Source of the DNA: Daucus carota subsp. sativus
Taxonomy: Eukaryota > Streptophyta > Magnoliopsida > Apiales > Apiaceae
DNA length: 64,000 bases
NCBI RefSeq assembly: GCF_001625215.2
Contig: NC_030386.2
Span: 23,096,545-23,160,544 of the forward strand
Direction of reading: 5' to 3'
Of this stretch, positions 45,092-59,122 are shown piece by piece. Position 1 is the stretch's first letter, and every line of letters begins with the position of its first letter. The translations under genes and the position numbers were made by a program. The notes beneath the pieces were generated by a model. It had not been told where the DNA came from. It saw nothing but the letters and a program-made list of their open reading frames with translations, and did no database searches.

Positions 45092-48000
45092 TTATCTCCT
45101 GCTGTTGACAGCTTCACCCTTGTTTAGGTTGGACAGTTCTTCAATAAGCTTCCTCTCTTCGCCACTTAACCTTTTCGGTATCTCAACTTGAACTCTCACC
45201 AGCTGATCACCCCTCATATTGGTTTTGTTCAAAAAGGGCACACCTTTTTTGGCCATCACCAGTGTTGTCCCTGGTTGAGTCCCGGCTGGAATCTTCAAGT
45301 CTACTGGTCCGTCAACTGTAGGAACTTTCGTGGTGGTTCCTAAGATAGCATCAATGTAGGAAACCTTGCAGGTGTAGACAATATTGGTGTCCTCACGTTT
45401 CAGAACTGGATCTGGCATTACGTCAATCATCACAAAAAGATCTCCGGGAGGTCCACCTCTTCTTCCTGCGTTACCTTCTGATCTGACTCGCAATCGACTG
45501 CCACCATCCACTCCTGCTGGAACTTTTAGGCTTATCCTCTTCGACTTTCGTACCCGCCCATCCCCGCTGCATGTGGTGCAAGGAGTTGATATCTCTCCAG
45601 TCCCATTACATGAAGAACAAGTCATTACCTGCTGGAAGACTCCCAACGGGGTTCTAGCTGAAGATACTACTTGCCCTTGCCCGCCACATGTGCTACATCT
45701 TGATGGATTGGTTCCCGGTTTCGCACCCGACCCATTGCAAGTGCCACAACTCTCGAGTCGTGTTATTTCTATCTCCTTTTCAACCCCAAATACAGCTTCC
45801 TTAAAGTTCAAAACCAGATTGTATATCTGATCCTCACCTTCCATTGCTCTGTTTTGGGAGGCCCTTCCTCCCATGCCACCCATGCCACCGAAAAATGACT
45901 CAAAAAGATCGAAGGGGTTGCTGAAGTCCTGTCATAGAGGAACAATTGATTTGAACAAACAGTATAAAGAAGTAACCTTTAATAATCAAACCCTCCGTGA
46001 GATGTTAGTTTCAAATGAAGAAAAAACTCACCCCTGTGCCCATCCCAGCACCTTTAAGCCCAGCCTCCCCGTACCTATCATATATGGAACGTTTCTCGTC
46101 ATCTGATAAAACCTGTACATCAGGATTCAATTAAAAACGTAAAGCTGATAAAACTGCAATACTTCAACTAGGATATTGAACAAAATTGCACCTCATAAGC
46201 ATTGCTTATCTCCTTAAATTTTGCTTCAGCTCCAGGTTCTCTGCATAACAAGAGCTAGACTTCAGAAAATACAGAGACTTGTCTTAATGAATTGTTTAAA
46301 GAAAAGAGTTGCAGAAATAGTGCTTGGGCAACCCTCTCACTACAATTACTGGCCAAGGAATCTTCATTGAAGAGAACCCTATACTACTGTTGCTGTTAAA
46401 CCCATCTTGCACTAAATATTACATAATATTATAAGTTGAAGTTTATTGCATCACTCTATATTGCACCATAACGTATATGTCAAATTTAACAATTTATGAA
46501 AAGAAAGATACAATATGATAAAATAAACAGAGCAGCAAGATGAGTAACTGTTTAGAGTTTTTGCCACTTCTAAAACAAATAATCTCTAGACTGTTAACTA
46601 TTAAAACAAAGTATCACTTCTGCTTATTTCATAAACCAAATATGATGATACACACCTATTCGAATCTGATTCTAATTTTACAGTAGTCCTAGATCTCAAA
46701 CTAGTGGCATATGCTTATAGTGGGTCAAAATTCAAATAAAGGCTTACTGTGCTATTACCCCACCAGAAGCCACTTGAAACTCAAAGACATGTTAAATTTT
46801 AAAAGTTTGACAACCATGTTCAGAATACTTAAATAAACATGTTCGGGGTGAACAGAGATAACTTCATGTTTAGATTTAATTTCAACCTACACATTTCGAT
46901 TATAATACCCTGCTTATATTGCCATGTAAATGATATTGTTCAACACTTACTCCTGCATAGGACAACAGGGCTCCCATTCTAATAGGCTTTGTCCGATACC
47001 ATCAGAAACGACCATATTAGAAACCAAGAATCTACTAGGCTCACTCAACCACAAACCACAAAACTAAAATGCCCATCAGCTTTGAATTCAGCCAGAGGCT
47101 TTCAATCATCAAGAGGATAAGGTAGTAATCTCCGTTGGTAGCATAATGCAACCACAATTGGTCAGGGGTCACCCTACAGTTAATATAGGGCCCCTGCTTA
47201 GTTTTCCAAATAAATATAGCTTGGAGGGTTGCATCTATCATAGATCAATAGCAAAAGAAACTTAAAAACTCTGCATCTTGGGATAGGCCAAGAAAGGCTA
47301 ATCTGCCAGTAAAGTCCTTTATCAGGATCTAAGAGTACAGATCACTTACTTGTTCACATCGGGGTGGTAATTCCTGGCAAGCTTCCTGTAAGCTGAAAAC
47401 ATGAACACTAAATCAGTCAAGTGTAGCAAATAATGGCTCATACAGCCATTACTATTAACTAAAAAAGATGAACACGTTTTTTACAAGTGAAATCAAACCT
47501 ATCACAGCATCAGTGTCCTACAAAATATCATATGTCATGTACTGCTTGACATAATACATGTGTTAAATATATCTATACCATACTATACTATTAAAGCCAA
47601 AATTAATATTTTGGTCGCAAATCGGGCTGGCGGTAGGTCAGTATTTGGACCAGTTTACCGGCCTTTTAAACTATAACGTGTTGGGCCGGTTTATGGGCTT
47701 TTTATATTATAACATGTTTTAATTAGTATTTGTGATTATAACTAGAATACATAACCATTCGCATTAAAATCTATCATTGGGGCCCATTTTGTTTATAATG
47801 ATATATACGAGTTTAACTACTAGAAACTTATTTAACGTGCCCTGTAAAAAAACTATTTAAAATACATTATAAAATTATATCAATCCAAACACGTTTATTG
47901 ATTATTTAAAATCTATATTAATTAAAACACATATTATTCGAACAAATGTATCATCAAAATAAAACATAAACAATAAAACAAAAAATATTGAAGTCACCCG

Positions 48001-51000
48001 TACATCACAGGGGCTATATATATATACTAGCTTATAGCCCGTGCATGGCACGTGTAACTTATAATATTTGTATTTTTATCGTATATATTTTAATATATAG
48101 TTTTATTGTGAAGAAAAGATTATGTTAGAATGATATATCTTTTTTAATTAAAATAGAATTCTAAAAATTTAATAAACGTGTTTGGGTTAATTAAATGTGC
48201 TTTTATACAACATATTTTTGCTTGCAAAATATACCTAATTTGCAAGATTTTCAATGGGATAGTGATTTTCATAGAACATGTTTTACAAAACAATACATTT
48301 TACAACGTTTTTGCAAAAAATGTATGGTCTCTGTCATCTCCAATAAAATAGTGGTCTCCATAAAACTTTTATATATATATACACACACACATTAATACAT
48401 ACATATATGCAAATGATTAAATAGAAACCAAGATTAAAATAGAAACCAGAAACTAATCTAAACCCTTTGATGCATCTAATCTAATAGTTCCCTAGAAGTC
48501 ACCACACACAACTAAAATACACCCTCTCACACGTGATCCTACATAATCACCTCTTTCTAATTTGATTTTTCCCGTCAATCGGTGAACTTTTTTTAAAATC
48601 TGACTTCCCTATATTTTTCTTCATCTCCCAACCATCGATATGCATACCATATGAGCTATATTTCAATGCGATTTAGAATTTTTTAATTTTAGTTTCAAGT
48701 TTTTATTTTAAAGAGGTTTCCAGTGGAGTGGGACCCTGTATATACGCGCGCGCGGGTGTGTGTGTATCAAGTACAATTGTATAACATTATATGTGATATT
48801 TCTGTTACGAGAGGAGAGGGTCTTGTGAGATACAAAGATAGGGTAACGAGAGAGACTTGGGTTAAGAATATATGAAATCACGAAATATGACGAAAATGGA
48901 GGGGAGCAATGAAATTCATTGCCACAAGGTCATGGCTATATTCTTAAGTTCATCATAAGCCCTCAAAGTGCTAATAACATCAACTATATTGACACTGCTC
49001 ACAGAACGACTATTATACTAATTGAGACTATTATACTAATTGAGCTACTACCTTAAAATTGTGTTCTCGAGTTGAGATTCATATAGATTAGAGTTAACAT
49101 AAACGATGATCTCACACAGACATGTTTTAAAATCTTTTTAATGACGTAGGCCAACTTCGCTAACAAAATCTTCGAGGAATGCTTGGGAAAGAAACCAAAC
49201 ATCTCTATAAATTAATCACAATGGTATAAATAATTTTGTCTTTTCTCCCTTAAAGAATTTTGAATGGGAACACGAAATAACATTTAAATCTCCTAAACTC
49301 CTAATATATACTTCTCCATGAAAAGTGAGATCAAAGTTCATAGACAAGAAAAGAACTTAATCACCCATTGGTCAGACGACTGTGTAATTTGTACTCCCGG
49401 ATCAAACAAGATAGTGTGCTGTGTGGGTGTTTGGGTACAGAAAAATGGGGCTTTTCTTTACTTTGAAGTAGTTCCAACTTTTCCCTAATGTTTGGACTAC
49501 ACAAATAAGCAGCTGAACTTATTTTGAGCTTATATACGGGAGGTTGAGAAGCCATCCCCCAGCTTTTTTTTCCTCATGCAGCTTTTGTAACTAGTAATTC
49601 ACTGGCTAAGGCCCCATTTGCAAGCTAGACATGGTATATTTCAATATCAATTTTATAAAATGATGCATTTGTGACTAAAATTTCATTATAATAAATTAAT
49701 GATATACATGGATCTAGGGAGTTAGTAATAGTATCCTGGTACATGTAAATTATGAATCGTTGTTTTCAGTAACCAATTTTGGCTGGGAAGTTTAGATATC
49801 TGAATCCATTATTTGCAAAGCCGGATCTCATGACATGACATTTACAGAAGAATGTGCAGAATGAAAAATGTGTTGACAATCAAAGTAATTTCACCGAAGT
49901 GTATGCAAACAACGTAAATCAAGTAATGGTTGCATGTCACCTTTCTGTATTTATACAAAAATAAGGGCCATTGATCGACACTTATGGTGGAACTGATTGA
50001 TATTTAAATGTATTTTAATAGCAAAGAATTGGTTAAACATACCGCTTTTAATTTCTGATTTGTTGGCATTTTTTGATACACCAAGGATAGAATAAAAATC
50101 CTGCATAATACAAACAACACAATTGCACTGACCTCAAACACTAGAAAATTTGTCAATCACATAGACAAACCAAAAATATATAAACACAAATATACTTGAC
50201 TTGAAAAAAGAAAGAAACAAGTAAAAAACTTACACTATTAGCTCTAACAACAAGGCGCGCTCTCCTTTGATGAGAGGAATTATTATATAATCTGGTATTA
50301 TATAATGCTGGCAAGGGAGCATGAGAAAACATTGCTGAACCAGAAGAGGCCAGTGCTTTTATCTTTGATGACAAGCTACACATAAAACAAAGAAACATTA
50401 TATGCCACCTCAAGCAAGAACGAGTGCAGGTGTAGTGGGAGAAATTTGCACAGCAAAAATAATGTACCCAAAGTCCAACAGATAGTGATTTAAGATATTG
50501 TCTATAAAAAACGATTCAAGCCACTTCACTGCCCATATAAATTAACTGAATTCATTACTGAAATCCAGTGACTCTAACCTTTCAAAGACAAACCTTTGAG
50601 GTTTTAACCACAAATGCATTTCTAGTATTTTACACCTATTACATTCTTTACACAAGATATCTAACACATATTAGCTTGCCTCATTATAAAGCTCTACTAA
50701 ATTTTAGTGAAATATTATGAGCAAAGTGCATCATGTGTACTTAAACTTGAGCCGACATACCAATTGTAATACCATGTTTTCAAAATTACCATTTGCAATA
50801 CCATAGATCACAATCACCCATCACATCCTGATCCCCTCAATTATAAACCCTAACTCTATATACAATTAAAAATCAAAGATAACAATATATATATATAGGC
50901 TCATGATCAAATAGAAACCACTCTTAAAATAAAAACTAGAAACCAGTTTCCCTACCACTATTTATAACTACGGGTATCACTAATTTATACTGCACTAATC

Positions 51001-51473
51001 ACTGTTTTTATACAGTATGTAAACAGCGATTTTTATTGTCAAAATTGAGAAAATCTACTAATTTAAACTATTGATAATCGATTATAGATGATCAATTTAA
51101 TCCGTAGGAAGGTTCTTGACGGTAGGAAGCCGCAAGAGAAGTTGTATGATGATGGTAAGTAGTCGTTAGTTTTGTAAGTTATGATGGAAAGTGTATGTGA
51201 CTATTGGTGATGATAGACAATGGTGGCAAGTCATGGAAACGTCTAGTAATGGTGGTAAGAGGTCTATTATCACGATTTGGGTGAAGATGATGGTCATATA
51301 CGTTGCATATATGTGTATATATATATATATTTATATCCGCGAGATATGCTATATATAAATTAGTGATATGTTATGTACAAATTAGTGATATCTGTAATTA
51401 AAAATAGTGATAAAATACTGTCCAGAAATTGGTTTTTAGTTTTTAGGCTAATTTGGTTTCTATTGGAGTAGGA

Positions 51474-51515
<42 letters not shown>

Positions 51516-52547
51516 ATCAAAATTCAAAGAATCCAAACAACGAAGATTAAGGATATATGCAATAACATATATTGATCTCCCAATAAAATAATAATTAGTC
51601 ATCCACTCCTCTAGATAGGAGGCCCGTCAGCTGCTAAGTAAGCAAAAAATTGACATCCAACCATCGGACTTTAATGGATGGGCCTAATTTACAAAAATTG
51701 AAAGGTAAATGACATAATCTGGTTTTTTGTTCAGTTGGAAACATCAAACTCAAATAATGAATTTATTTTCTTTTTCCAGTTTTACAAATCAATATTTATT
51801 TTAACCCATTATAAATTACATATGTAAAATTCTATTTATAAAAACACGTCATTTTATTCCGATTATGGATCTTAGCTCGATAATGTTTAATAAATTATTT
51901 GTGATCCTATTTTCAAAATACTGTTTTGTATATAATGTTCTGTGTATTTAGTTTATATATTCATTATTCGATTAAACATATATGTTTTTGCAATAAAATA
52001 ATTGTAATAACTATGCAAACATAGGTTATTTGTAATTAATTTGCATACTAATGAAATAAATAACATGGCAACCTATTCCAGTTGCCAAAAATCGAACACC
52101 AGACTTTATTAATGGGGGGTTACAACCAAATATTTAAAAGAAAGCATGTTTGAGTTAAAATCGGTAAAGATGATGTCAACTTTTCCATTCTTCACAAATA
52201 CAGTAGTGTTTACATCAGATTCATTTACAACTCTACAACCCTGGTATTGACAATGCAGTGCAATGACATTTTTTGTTCCCTAACATGTGATATCTTTCAT
52301 TTGCACGAAAGAAGTCACCGAAGAGATGTAAGAAAACAAAAGCAACTGGAAAAAATGTGCAGAACAAAAAAATAGCATGGTTCTAAAATCCTTTAGAGTC
52401 TAGACAGTAAACAAACATATTTTTTGAAACAAATACTCACTCATGTGAAGATACCGATAAATTGCTCCTTGCAGAAGCTCTCATAGTTAACTGAGGTTGC
52501 CCTCCCCATCGAGCCACCCATGTACTACCACAAGGAACGACTGCCAT
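45092..52547 (-). CDS. Chloroplast type-A DnaJ (Hsp40) co-chaperone, DJA5/DJA6-like
   Basis: Seven coding exons (52547-52441, 50375-50234, 50100-50043, 47392-47350, 46240-46192, 46112-46032, 45928-45092), all with GT-AG borders and matching phase, give 438 aa. N-terminus [15 protein letters not shown] plus about 70 Ser/Arg-rich residues form a transit peptide ending near VVRANS (83). J domain 84-150: [14 protein letters not shown] at 112-114, then [18 protein letters not shown] Gly/Phe-rich part ([15 protein letters not shown]) follows, then four CxxCxGxG zinc motifs (Cys 221-280) and the substrate-binding C-terminal domains. As a plastid DnaJ it stimulates stromal Hsp70; Arabidopsis relatives act in iron-sulfur and plastid protein quality control. 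A spliced leader is likely (acceptor before 52557; a possible donor at 53292). The two longest introns carry transposon relics. Confidence 0.95.
47572..48030 (+). mobile_element. Helitron-like element in a DnaJ intron
   Basis: It starts TCTATACCATACTATACTAT, a common plant Helitron 5' terminus, and ends with a degraded hairpin (CCCGTACATCACAGGGG), an AT run and CTAG at 48027-48030. The interior is non-coding. The ends are partly degraded, so the call is tentative. Confidence 0.5.
48027..48070 (-). mobile_element. 3' end of an inverted Helitron-like element
   Basis: On the minus strand ACACGTGCCATGCACGGGC (hairpin), TATAAG, then CTAG: a Helitron 3' end pointing left, sharing its CTAG with the element at 47572. 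Its other end was not found. Confidence 0.5.
48409..48736. mobile_element. MITE of the AAATAGAAACC family, in a DnaJ intron
   Basis: The left end GCAAATGATTAAATAGAAACC and right end GGTTTCCAGTGGAGTGGGACC are imperfect inverted repeats. A sister element lies at 50898-51476. Both are bordered by TA-rich runs, so the target duplication cannot be read with confidence. Confidence 0.6.
50898..51476. mobile_element. MITE of the AAATAGAAACC family, second copy
   Basis: The left end GGCTCATGATCAAATAGAAA(CC) and right end GGTTTCTATTGGAGTAGGAC are inverted repeats. It lies in the DnaJ intron between the exons at 50375 and 52441 and is flanked by TA microsatellite on the right (51477-51510). Confidence 0.65.
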
Positions 52548-52557
52548 TTGATATGAT

Positions 52558-54692
52558 CTGTAAAGAGACATAATGAAAAGTTTGGTAATTTTACCTGTCT
52601 TCTGCAAACTAGAATATAAAAAAAAAACACTGTAAGCTGGGAATCGATAGTATGCAAAACTTTTGCTAATCATGTCAAAGGACTCGGATTACCATCCCCT
52701 TAACTGAATATAGGTACAATCAGACCAAAAAGTATGGTAATAGAAGATATTAAGTACTATCGATGTCGGGAACTATCAAGGCCACATCTAAGATGGTTGG
52801 CTTCCAAAATTGAACACTGGCCTCAATAAAACTTTTGCAGCAGCAGATTGTTAAAAGAGAAAGATTATATTTAATTGTTTGCTTCAACTGCAAATTCAGA
52901 CTGTAAATTTAAACTTATAGCTATTTCCACACGAAATTCAGATGCTCAACAACAAAATCACAATAGACAGAATAATATTTAAACCTTCGGTAACTGCAAA
53001 AGTGTGCATCTAATCTTCCCTAAAGCATCATTCCAACTCAAATGACAAATTCCCACTAAATTACATTATTATATACCATACCCATTTAACAAATACACAC
53101 ACCAAATACAAGAAAGTGAGCAAGATTTGATTTTTACATGAAAACTGAATTTCCCAAGTCCCAAAATGAATAGAACATACACTATGCAGCTTAAATTTAA
53201 GGGTCTAAAACATGGGTATTATAAATGTATAATCAAGAAAAGTAGAGTATTTTAAAATACAGTATTAAGACAGAATTAAAAAAATTCAAACCTGGGAAAT
53301 GAGAATAGGATTGAAGCAAGTGTTGTGAGGTTGAGTGTTGGTAGTTTAGACAGTGATTGGGTTTAACAAGAGACTCCCACCAGATGGAAAAGAGGAATTT
53401 TCTGGAATATTATAGATACACAGACACGTATGTATAAATCAATATTTGTGACCTGAAGTATAGTTTTGGACTTGACAGGAGTTCTTGATTTTGTGCGCTC
53501 ATCTGTATGGAAATATCCCTGCAACCGCATTTTCACACCATTAAATATATTCTATTTGTCTTTTTAGAAAAGAAAATTGTAAATCGGATCCGAAGAAATT
53601 TATGACAATTAACAAAATTCAAAAAACGATCTCGGTACATTTTTAAGTATTGGTCATCGTATGTGACAAAAAAAACCACTATTGGTCGTCGTAACAACTC
53701 ATTGAGAGCAAAAATTTTATGTATTTATTGTCCTTGAAATTTCATGTAAACTTTTTTTACCAAAGAAATAGGTACTTTCATAAATTTTTATCATTCTCAA
53801 GTATATGAATAATTTCTGAAGAAACATCCTTTGCCTTCCATATGATTGAAGTTGTGAATATTTAAATGATAAACTCAAAAGATAAATGAAAATAATGATT
53901 GATATTAATTTTATAAAAAAAATTGAAAAAGTAAAACAATTCAATAATAAAAAATCACAGGACATTCATATATATAGTCGAAATTGAACAAACTCTTCCT
54001 ATTTGAATAGGTAATCAAACGATTTTTTGAAAATATGCATCATGTGATATTTCAATTTTTGTTTTGAGCAATCAACCATAAATACATCATCATAAGAATC
54101 TATGTCACTGAATAGTATGAAAATCCCACACATTATGATCCTGATTATGATGAACAACAAATTAACTTGAACAAAAACCAAATCACACCAGAATAGACTA
54201 AACAAATCACAAATAAATTAGAAAATTATTATAAAAAAAAGAATTAAGATCAATAAAAAGAAGAAAAAATCAGGATGAAAACCACCCTCAGATAACAGGA
54301 CGCTACTTCAAGAGAACAGAGACAATTTTAATATCTTTATAAAATTTTGAATAAAACATTGAGAGAGACGTCTTAAAAAATCCGTAAGAAATAATTCGGA
54401 ACATATGTTTTGTAAAGAGTAAATAACTTATAAAAGAGTTACTCCCTCCATTTTGAAATACAAGTCTCTTTTTTTAGAACACATTTCTAACTCTTTTGAC
54501 TGTTTAGTTAAAAAGAATAATTTTTAATTTTTTTTAAATTATAATATTAATCATACACTGTTATTTTAAAAAAATATTAAAAATAATGATTTTAAATGTA
54601 CGATCCACATAAGAATGGGCGTCAAAAAATCAAATGACCTGACAAAGCACATTAGACCAAAAAATACGGTGCAAACGCTCAATGAAATGAGC
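52558..54692. other. 5' leader/promoter of DnaJ and intergenic sequence
   Basis: Contains a probable non-coding first exon of the DnaJ gene near 53293-53400 (donor AG/GTTTGA on the minus strand at 53293/53292). The open frames at 53717-54205 have no recognised domain and are AT-rich; I do not call them. Confidence 0.4.
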
Positions 54693-54885
54693 AATGCTAG
54701 GTACCCCAAAAGATTTTCCCAAAAATTGTTACCAAATGATGTGGCAAACAAGTGGAGAGTTATGATTGGGTGATGAATGAATCTACAAGGGGGCCTCATT
54801 ATTTTGGGAGTAAATGCAACCAATCAGGATTAGACACCTCATTTGGGAAAAAAATTTGGGACAATTTTTTGGGGTCCCTAGCATT
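54693..54885. mobile_element. Short palindromic MITE (GCTAGGGACCCC family)
   Basis: The ends AATGCTAGGTACCCCAAAA and TTTTGGGGTCCCTAGCATT are inverted repeats; inner arms ACCAAATGATGTGGC and CATTTGGGAAA. Third copy of the 9051-9240 family. It lies about 250-450 bp upstream of the MBD gene. Confidence 0.8.
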
Positions 54886-55084
54886 TTCCCAATGAGATAC
54901 AATCGGACATGCTTAGCAAAAAAAAAAAAATACAATCGGACATGAGGTGGCTGTAATAAAACACCCGGTATCTCTCTGTCTGGTCCATCTATCTTTCCTC
55001 CTACATACAAAATCCCCGTCTCACACTCCCTAGTCCCTTGTAGTTGTATGTAGAGCACTCACATTCCACACCGTGCGCATTTCC

Positions 55085-55092
55085 TATAAAAT
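55085..55092 (+). promoter_or_regulatory. TATA box of the MBD gene
   Basis: TATAAAAT, 49-56 bp before the ATG at 55141, implying a leader of about 25 bases. Confidence 0.55.
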
Positions 55093-55140
55093 ATTACTAA
55101 AAAACAACACACACTCAATTTCACACACAATTTGCCCAAA

Positions 55141-58100
55141 ATGGTGTCTGCCACCACCGGCCTTACTTTCGAATCCCTGCCGGAAATTAACTTATCTGAC
55201 CTCTCTCAATCCGAGCTGCACACTCTCTCTTTATGCTCTGTTTCTGCTTTTAAGCTTCATAATAGCAATGATATTATTACCCCTTCTGTTAATCCTTCCA
55301 TTTTCAACAAGTCTGCACGCCAGAACTACTCCCGGCCTTATCGCCGGCGCCGTATTTCACCTAAACCTCTTAGTTCCGACCATTGTGGTCCGGCCCATGA
55401 CCCTGCTGAGGTAGAAGATAGAACCATTGTGGGGTATTTGAAGAACCTTCTTGGTGATCAAGAGCGGGAGTTTTCGGGTTTAAAGAGAGTGGTGGAGGGT
55501 GATTCAGGTGAGTTTTTGAACCCTGGGAGAGTGGTTGAAGGTAATTTTGGTGAGTTGTCGAACCCCGAGAGAGTGGTTGAGAGTAATTCAGGTGCAATTG
55601 TTGTGTATGAGGATGAGAGGAATGGGAGGAAGAGAAAGAGAGGGGGTGGAGGTAAGAGTGATGTGGAGGTTGAATTATCGAATGTGAATTCAAATGGGGT
55701 GGTAGTTAATTTTCAAGAATTAGGCGATTCAGATGAGTATTATAGCGAGGAATTGAAGAAGAGGACCGAGGGTTTAAGGACTGAAGAAGATGGGTTAGGT
55801 TTTTTGAGGGGTTTAAATGGGAAATGGTGTAGTAGGAGAAAGAAAAGGAAGTTTGTGGATGCTAGTGAATTTGGTGACAAGTTTCCTGTTGGTTGGAAGA
55901 TTATACTTGGTTTGAGGAGGCGAAATGGATGTGTTTCACTTTACTGTCGCAGATATGTAAGGTATGGATTGTTAGGATATCCTTGTGAGGCTACTTTCAA
56001 GTGCTTGCATTAGTTTATATATTGTATGTGTGTTTTGATATTTTTGTGCATGGGACGTGTACTATCAACTATGTATGTGCATGCTTTACATGTTAATGGA
56101 TGATAAACTAAAATGAGTTTGCAAATTCGATTATCGATTGATGATAGTGTTGTTTTCTGTTTTTACGAAGCAATTTAGTTTAAGACGTCCACATTTATCC
56201 TTTGGTTACATGGATTCCATTCACTATACATAGTGTTGAAGTATATGAGGTCATCAGTCTACATACAATCTTAACTGTGTAGACTTGTCGTGTGAAATCT
56301 TTCAGTATAGGTTCTTTTGGCATTAACCTCATTAAAAAGAAGTATATATGATTGTCCCTTTTATAATATATGTGTTCTGGAGAAGGTTAAGATTTCTGCA
56401 ATCCCCTAATCCTCATAAACGAAAATGATTTTTCTTTTCCATCACTATATAAAGTAGGTTGCCATCACAATATCTTTGTCTTTTCCATCTCTATATAAAG
56501 TAGGTTGCGCACACTAATCATCTGCTGATGTCTGCAACCCCCTAATCCTCATAAAAGAAAATGATTTTGTGTATAAGTTTGTGTGAGAAAGTGTCTATGG
56601 CTGCTAGTTTTTACAAAGCCAGCAAGGCAGGAATTATAACGGTTATAGATCTGCTCGCAGAAAGAATATGTAACCTATGGATCAGGCTGGACCTATTTTA
56701 ATCCAATAATTAAGTGCAATACTATTACCATGTCACTTTGGACTCTACTCTATATCCTTACTTATGAAAAGGTACAATGTCAGCATGCAAATTCATACAG
56801 TATGTTGTTTATGTGACCTCTGTTAGTCCAACTTTCTAAATATTAAGCTTCAAAATTTTGGATCTGCACAATTTGTTGCTTGTATTCACTCCTGATTTGT
56901 TCTAAGATCTTTCTTGATATTGCTGGTTTGTTTTATCAGACTACTTTTTGATATATGAATTTAACACTTAAATAAACATCATCCATATAGGAATTGTTAT
57001 TTTATTTTTTTGGACCAGCCATAGGGAAATTTTCCTTTCACCTATGAAGTTTTGACTGCATATGAATACTTCTATTATTTTTCAGTGCAAGTCACAGAGA
57101 TGTAACAAGTAAGCATTGTTGTATACATTTAAGTAAAGAATATATTGTTGAGTCAGCATACTTGTAGCTCTTTTAGTTTGTGTTTATTTTGTTACTACTA
57201 AGAGTTTATAAAGCTTTTAGTGAACCAACTTTTCAGCTGCCTAATTACTGTTCTAGATTATTTAATTATATTAATTTACAATATTGCTCTCAATGGTCTT
57301 TTATGTACCATATTTGTATCTGTTCATTGAATAATGAAATCTGGTGGAGCTTGTATAGTTTGTGTTGGTATATTTACTGTTCATTCGCATCTACTTAGTT
57401 TTGGTAGTGTTGTTTATCTGAGCTGCGCTTATATAGTCTAAATACACACACGCGCACAAATATATATGTGCGTGTGTGTGTGTGTGTGTGAAGTCTTTTG
57501 GTTCTCATGAGAACGTAAGAACTATTTATAAGAAAAAAACTTAATTTAGTTTTGTATTATCAAAACTGATCTGAACTCTATATCCTTTTATCATCTAATG
57601 GTTTAGAATTAGAGTTTTCATATTGAGTAGTCCCCGTTTACTGCTACTCTATCTATGAAATGTGTTTTCCTGTGTACGTATTTCTTTTTTTATCTGTATC
57701 CTGTTTCATGCTTGCTGCAACTGAGTGTTTTTCGATTGATATGATGCAGTCCTGTTGGAGAACATTTTGTGTCCTGCAAGGAAGCTTCTTTGTATCTGCA
57801 GTCTTATTTTAGAGATAGAGATAACCAGAAGACTGATCAGATGGCTGCAAATGTTGAACAAGTTGGCAATGTGGCCTCCATAACTGTGAGTAAAAATACG
57901 AGTGTCTACCTCATTTGCATTGTTAGTCCTTATATTGATGTTAAAGTAATTTTCTAGCTGTTTGTTATTTATTTAATGTAATGGAAAAGGTATTTATGAG
58001 ATCTTCAACAGCATGCAGGTGTTGTTGATAAGGAAAGTGACATGCAGGTGGATAGTATACCCAGTTCATCTTTAAATGTCATAGAACATAACATTTTGAG

Positions 58101-59084
58101 TACGGAAAAATTGTATGAGGTTCCAATTCGTGCTATTTTTGATTGCTCAAAATGTGAATTGACTTTCGAACAAAAGAGCAAATATTTTGAGCATATGCTT
58201 GAAGTTCACTTAAATACCACTAGAATGTACACACTTGACAAATCTGCTGGGAGTGGTTTGGTTATTGATGATGAAATATATAAACGGAAGGAGAGGAGCA
58301 CTAATGAGGCTCAAGTGGGAATTCATTTGAACAACAAAACAAAAATCTCTAAAGAATCACCTGTTCAAATAACAGATCAGAAGAGTTCTGAATCTCCATC
58401 AGATAATGGGCTGCTGTCGAGGGCTTCTATGTTGGGTGCTGTGGAAGAGATTGCTTACCATTCTATGTTAGAGTATTCTAAGGACCAACCAACTGGACAA
58501 CCCTGGATTTGTTCGTCTTCCAACAATCTTAACCCAGATATCTCTGCGGCCAACTCTGACCGTGAACAGAGCTTGGATTATCATCTCACTGAAATGGGAA
58601 CTGGAAAGACCACGTCAGCTCTGGCCCCAAAGATGAAGCTACGTGATGGTGGACATATTACTCCAGATGAGAATATTATAAGAATAAATGGTGTTTCTGA
58701 TATTGGGAATGGCAATGTCATGTGCACCAGGACTTCGGATCATCCCAAGCTTGGTGAATCTAAAAATTATCGTAGCACTGAGCAGGGAAATTGTGGAGTA
58801 GATTATGATGACTCAAATAAACTAATTGTCGGTGCAAAAAAGGGAGCTACGGATTCTTCAGTACTCTGTGTGCAGTCATTGCACTGCAATCCTGCAGCTG
58901 AGCCTTTATCATACAAGGTAATGAAACATGCCGTGGTGTATGTGGTACAGTAGAGTTTCCAATGCCTTGATATGTGTCTGTGCTACTTAAGGTTTACTCA
59001 CATATCCTTAAAATCTGCAGCATAATGTATTAATCATTTCAAATATCATAGATTAATTTAGCTGACTTTTTGGTTAAACAAATA

Positions 59085-59122
<38 letters not shown>

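Noticed and set aside
45384..45830. 148-codon plus-strand frame
   Set aside because: Antisense shadow of the last DnaJ exon, whose zinc-finger frame is unmistakable.
54566..55058. 85- and 91-codon minus-strand frames
   Set aside because: Both overlap the MITE at 54693-54885 and have no domain.
55370..55693. 107-codon minus-strand frame rich in His/Ser/Pro
   Set aside because: Antisense of the first MBD exon; composition mirrors the Glu/Gly/Val-rich sense strand.
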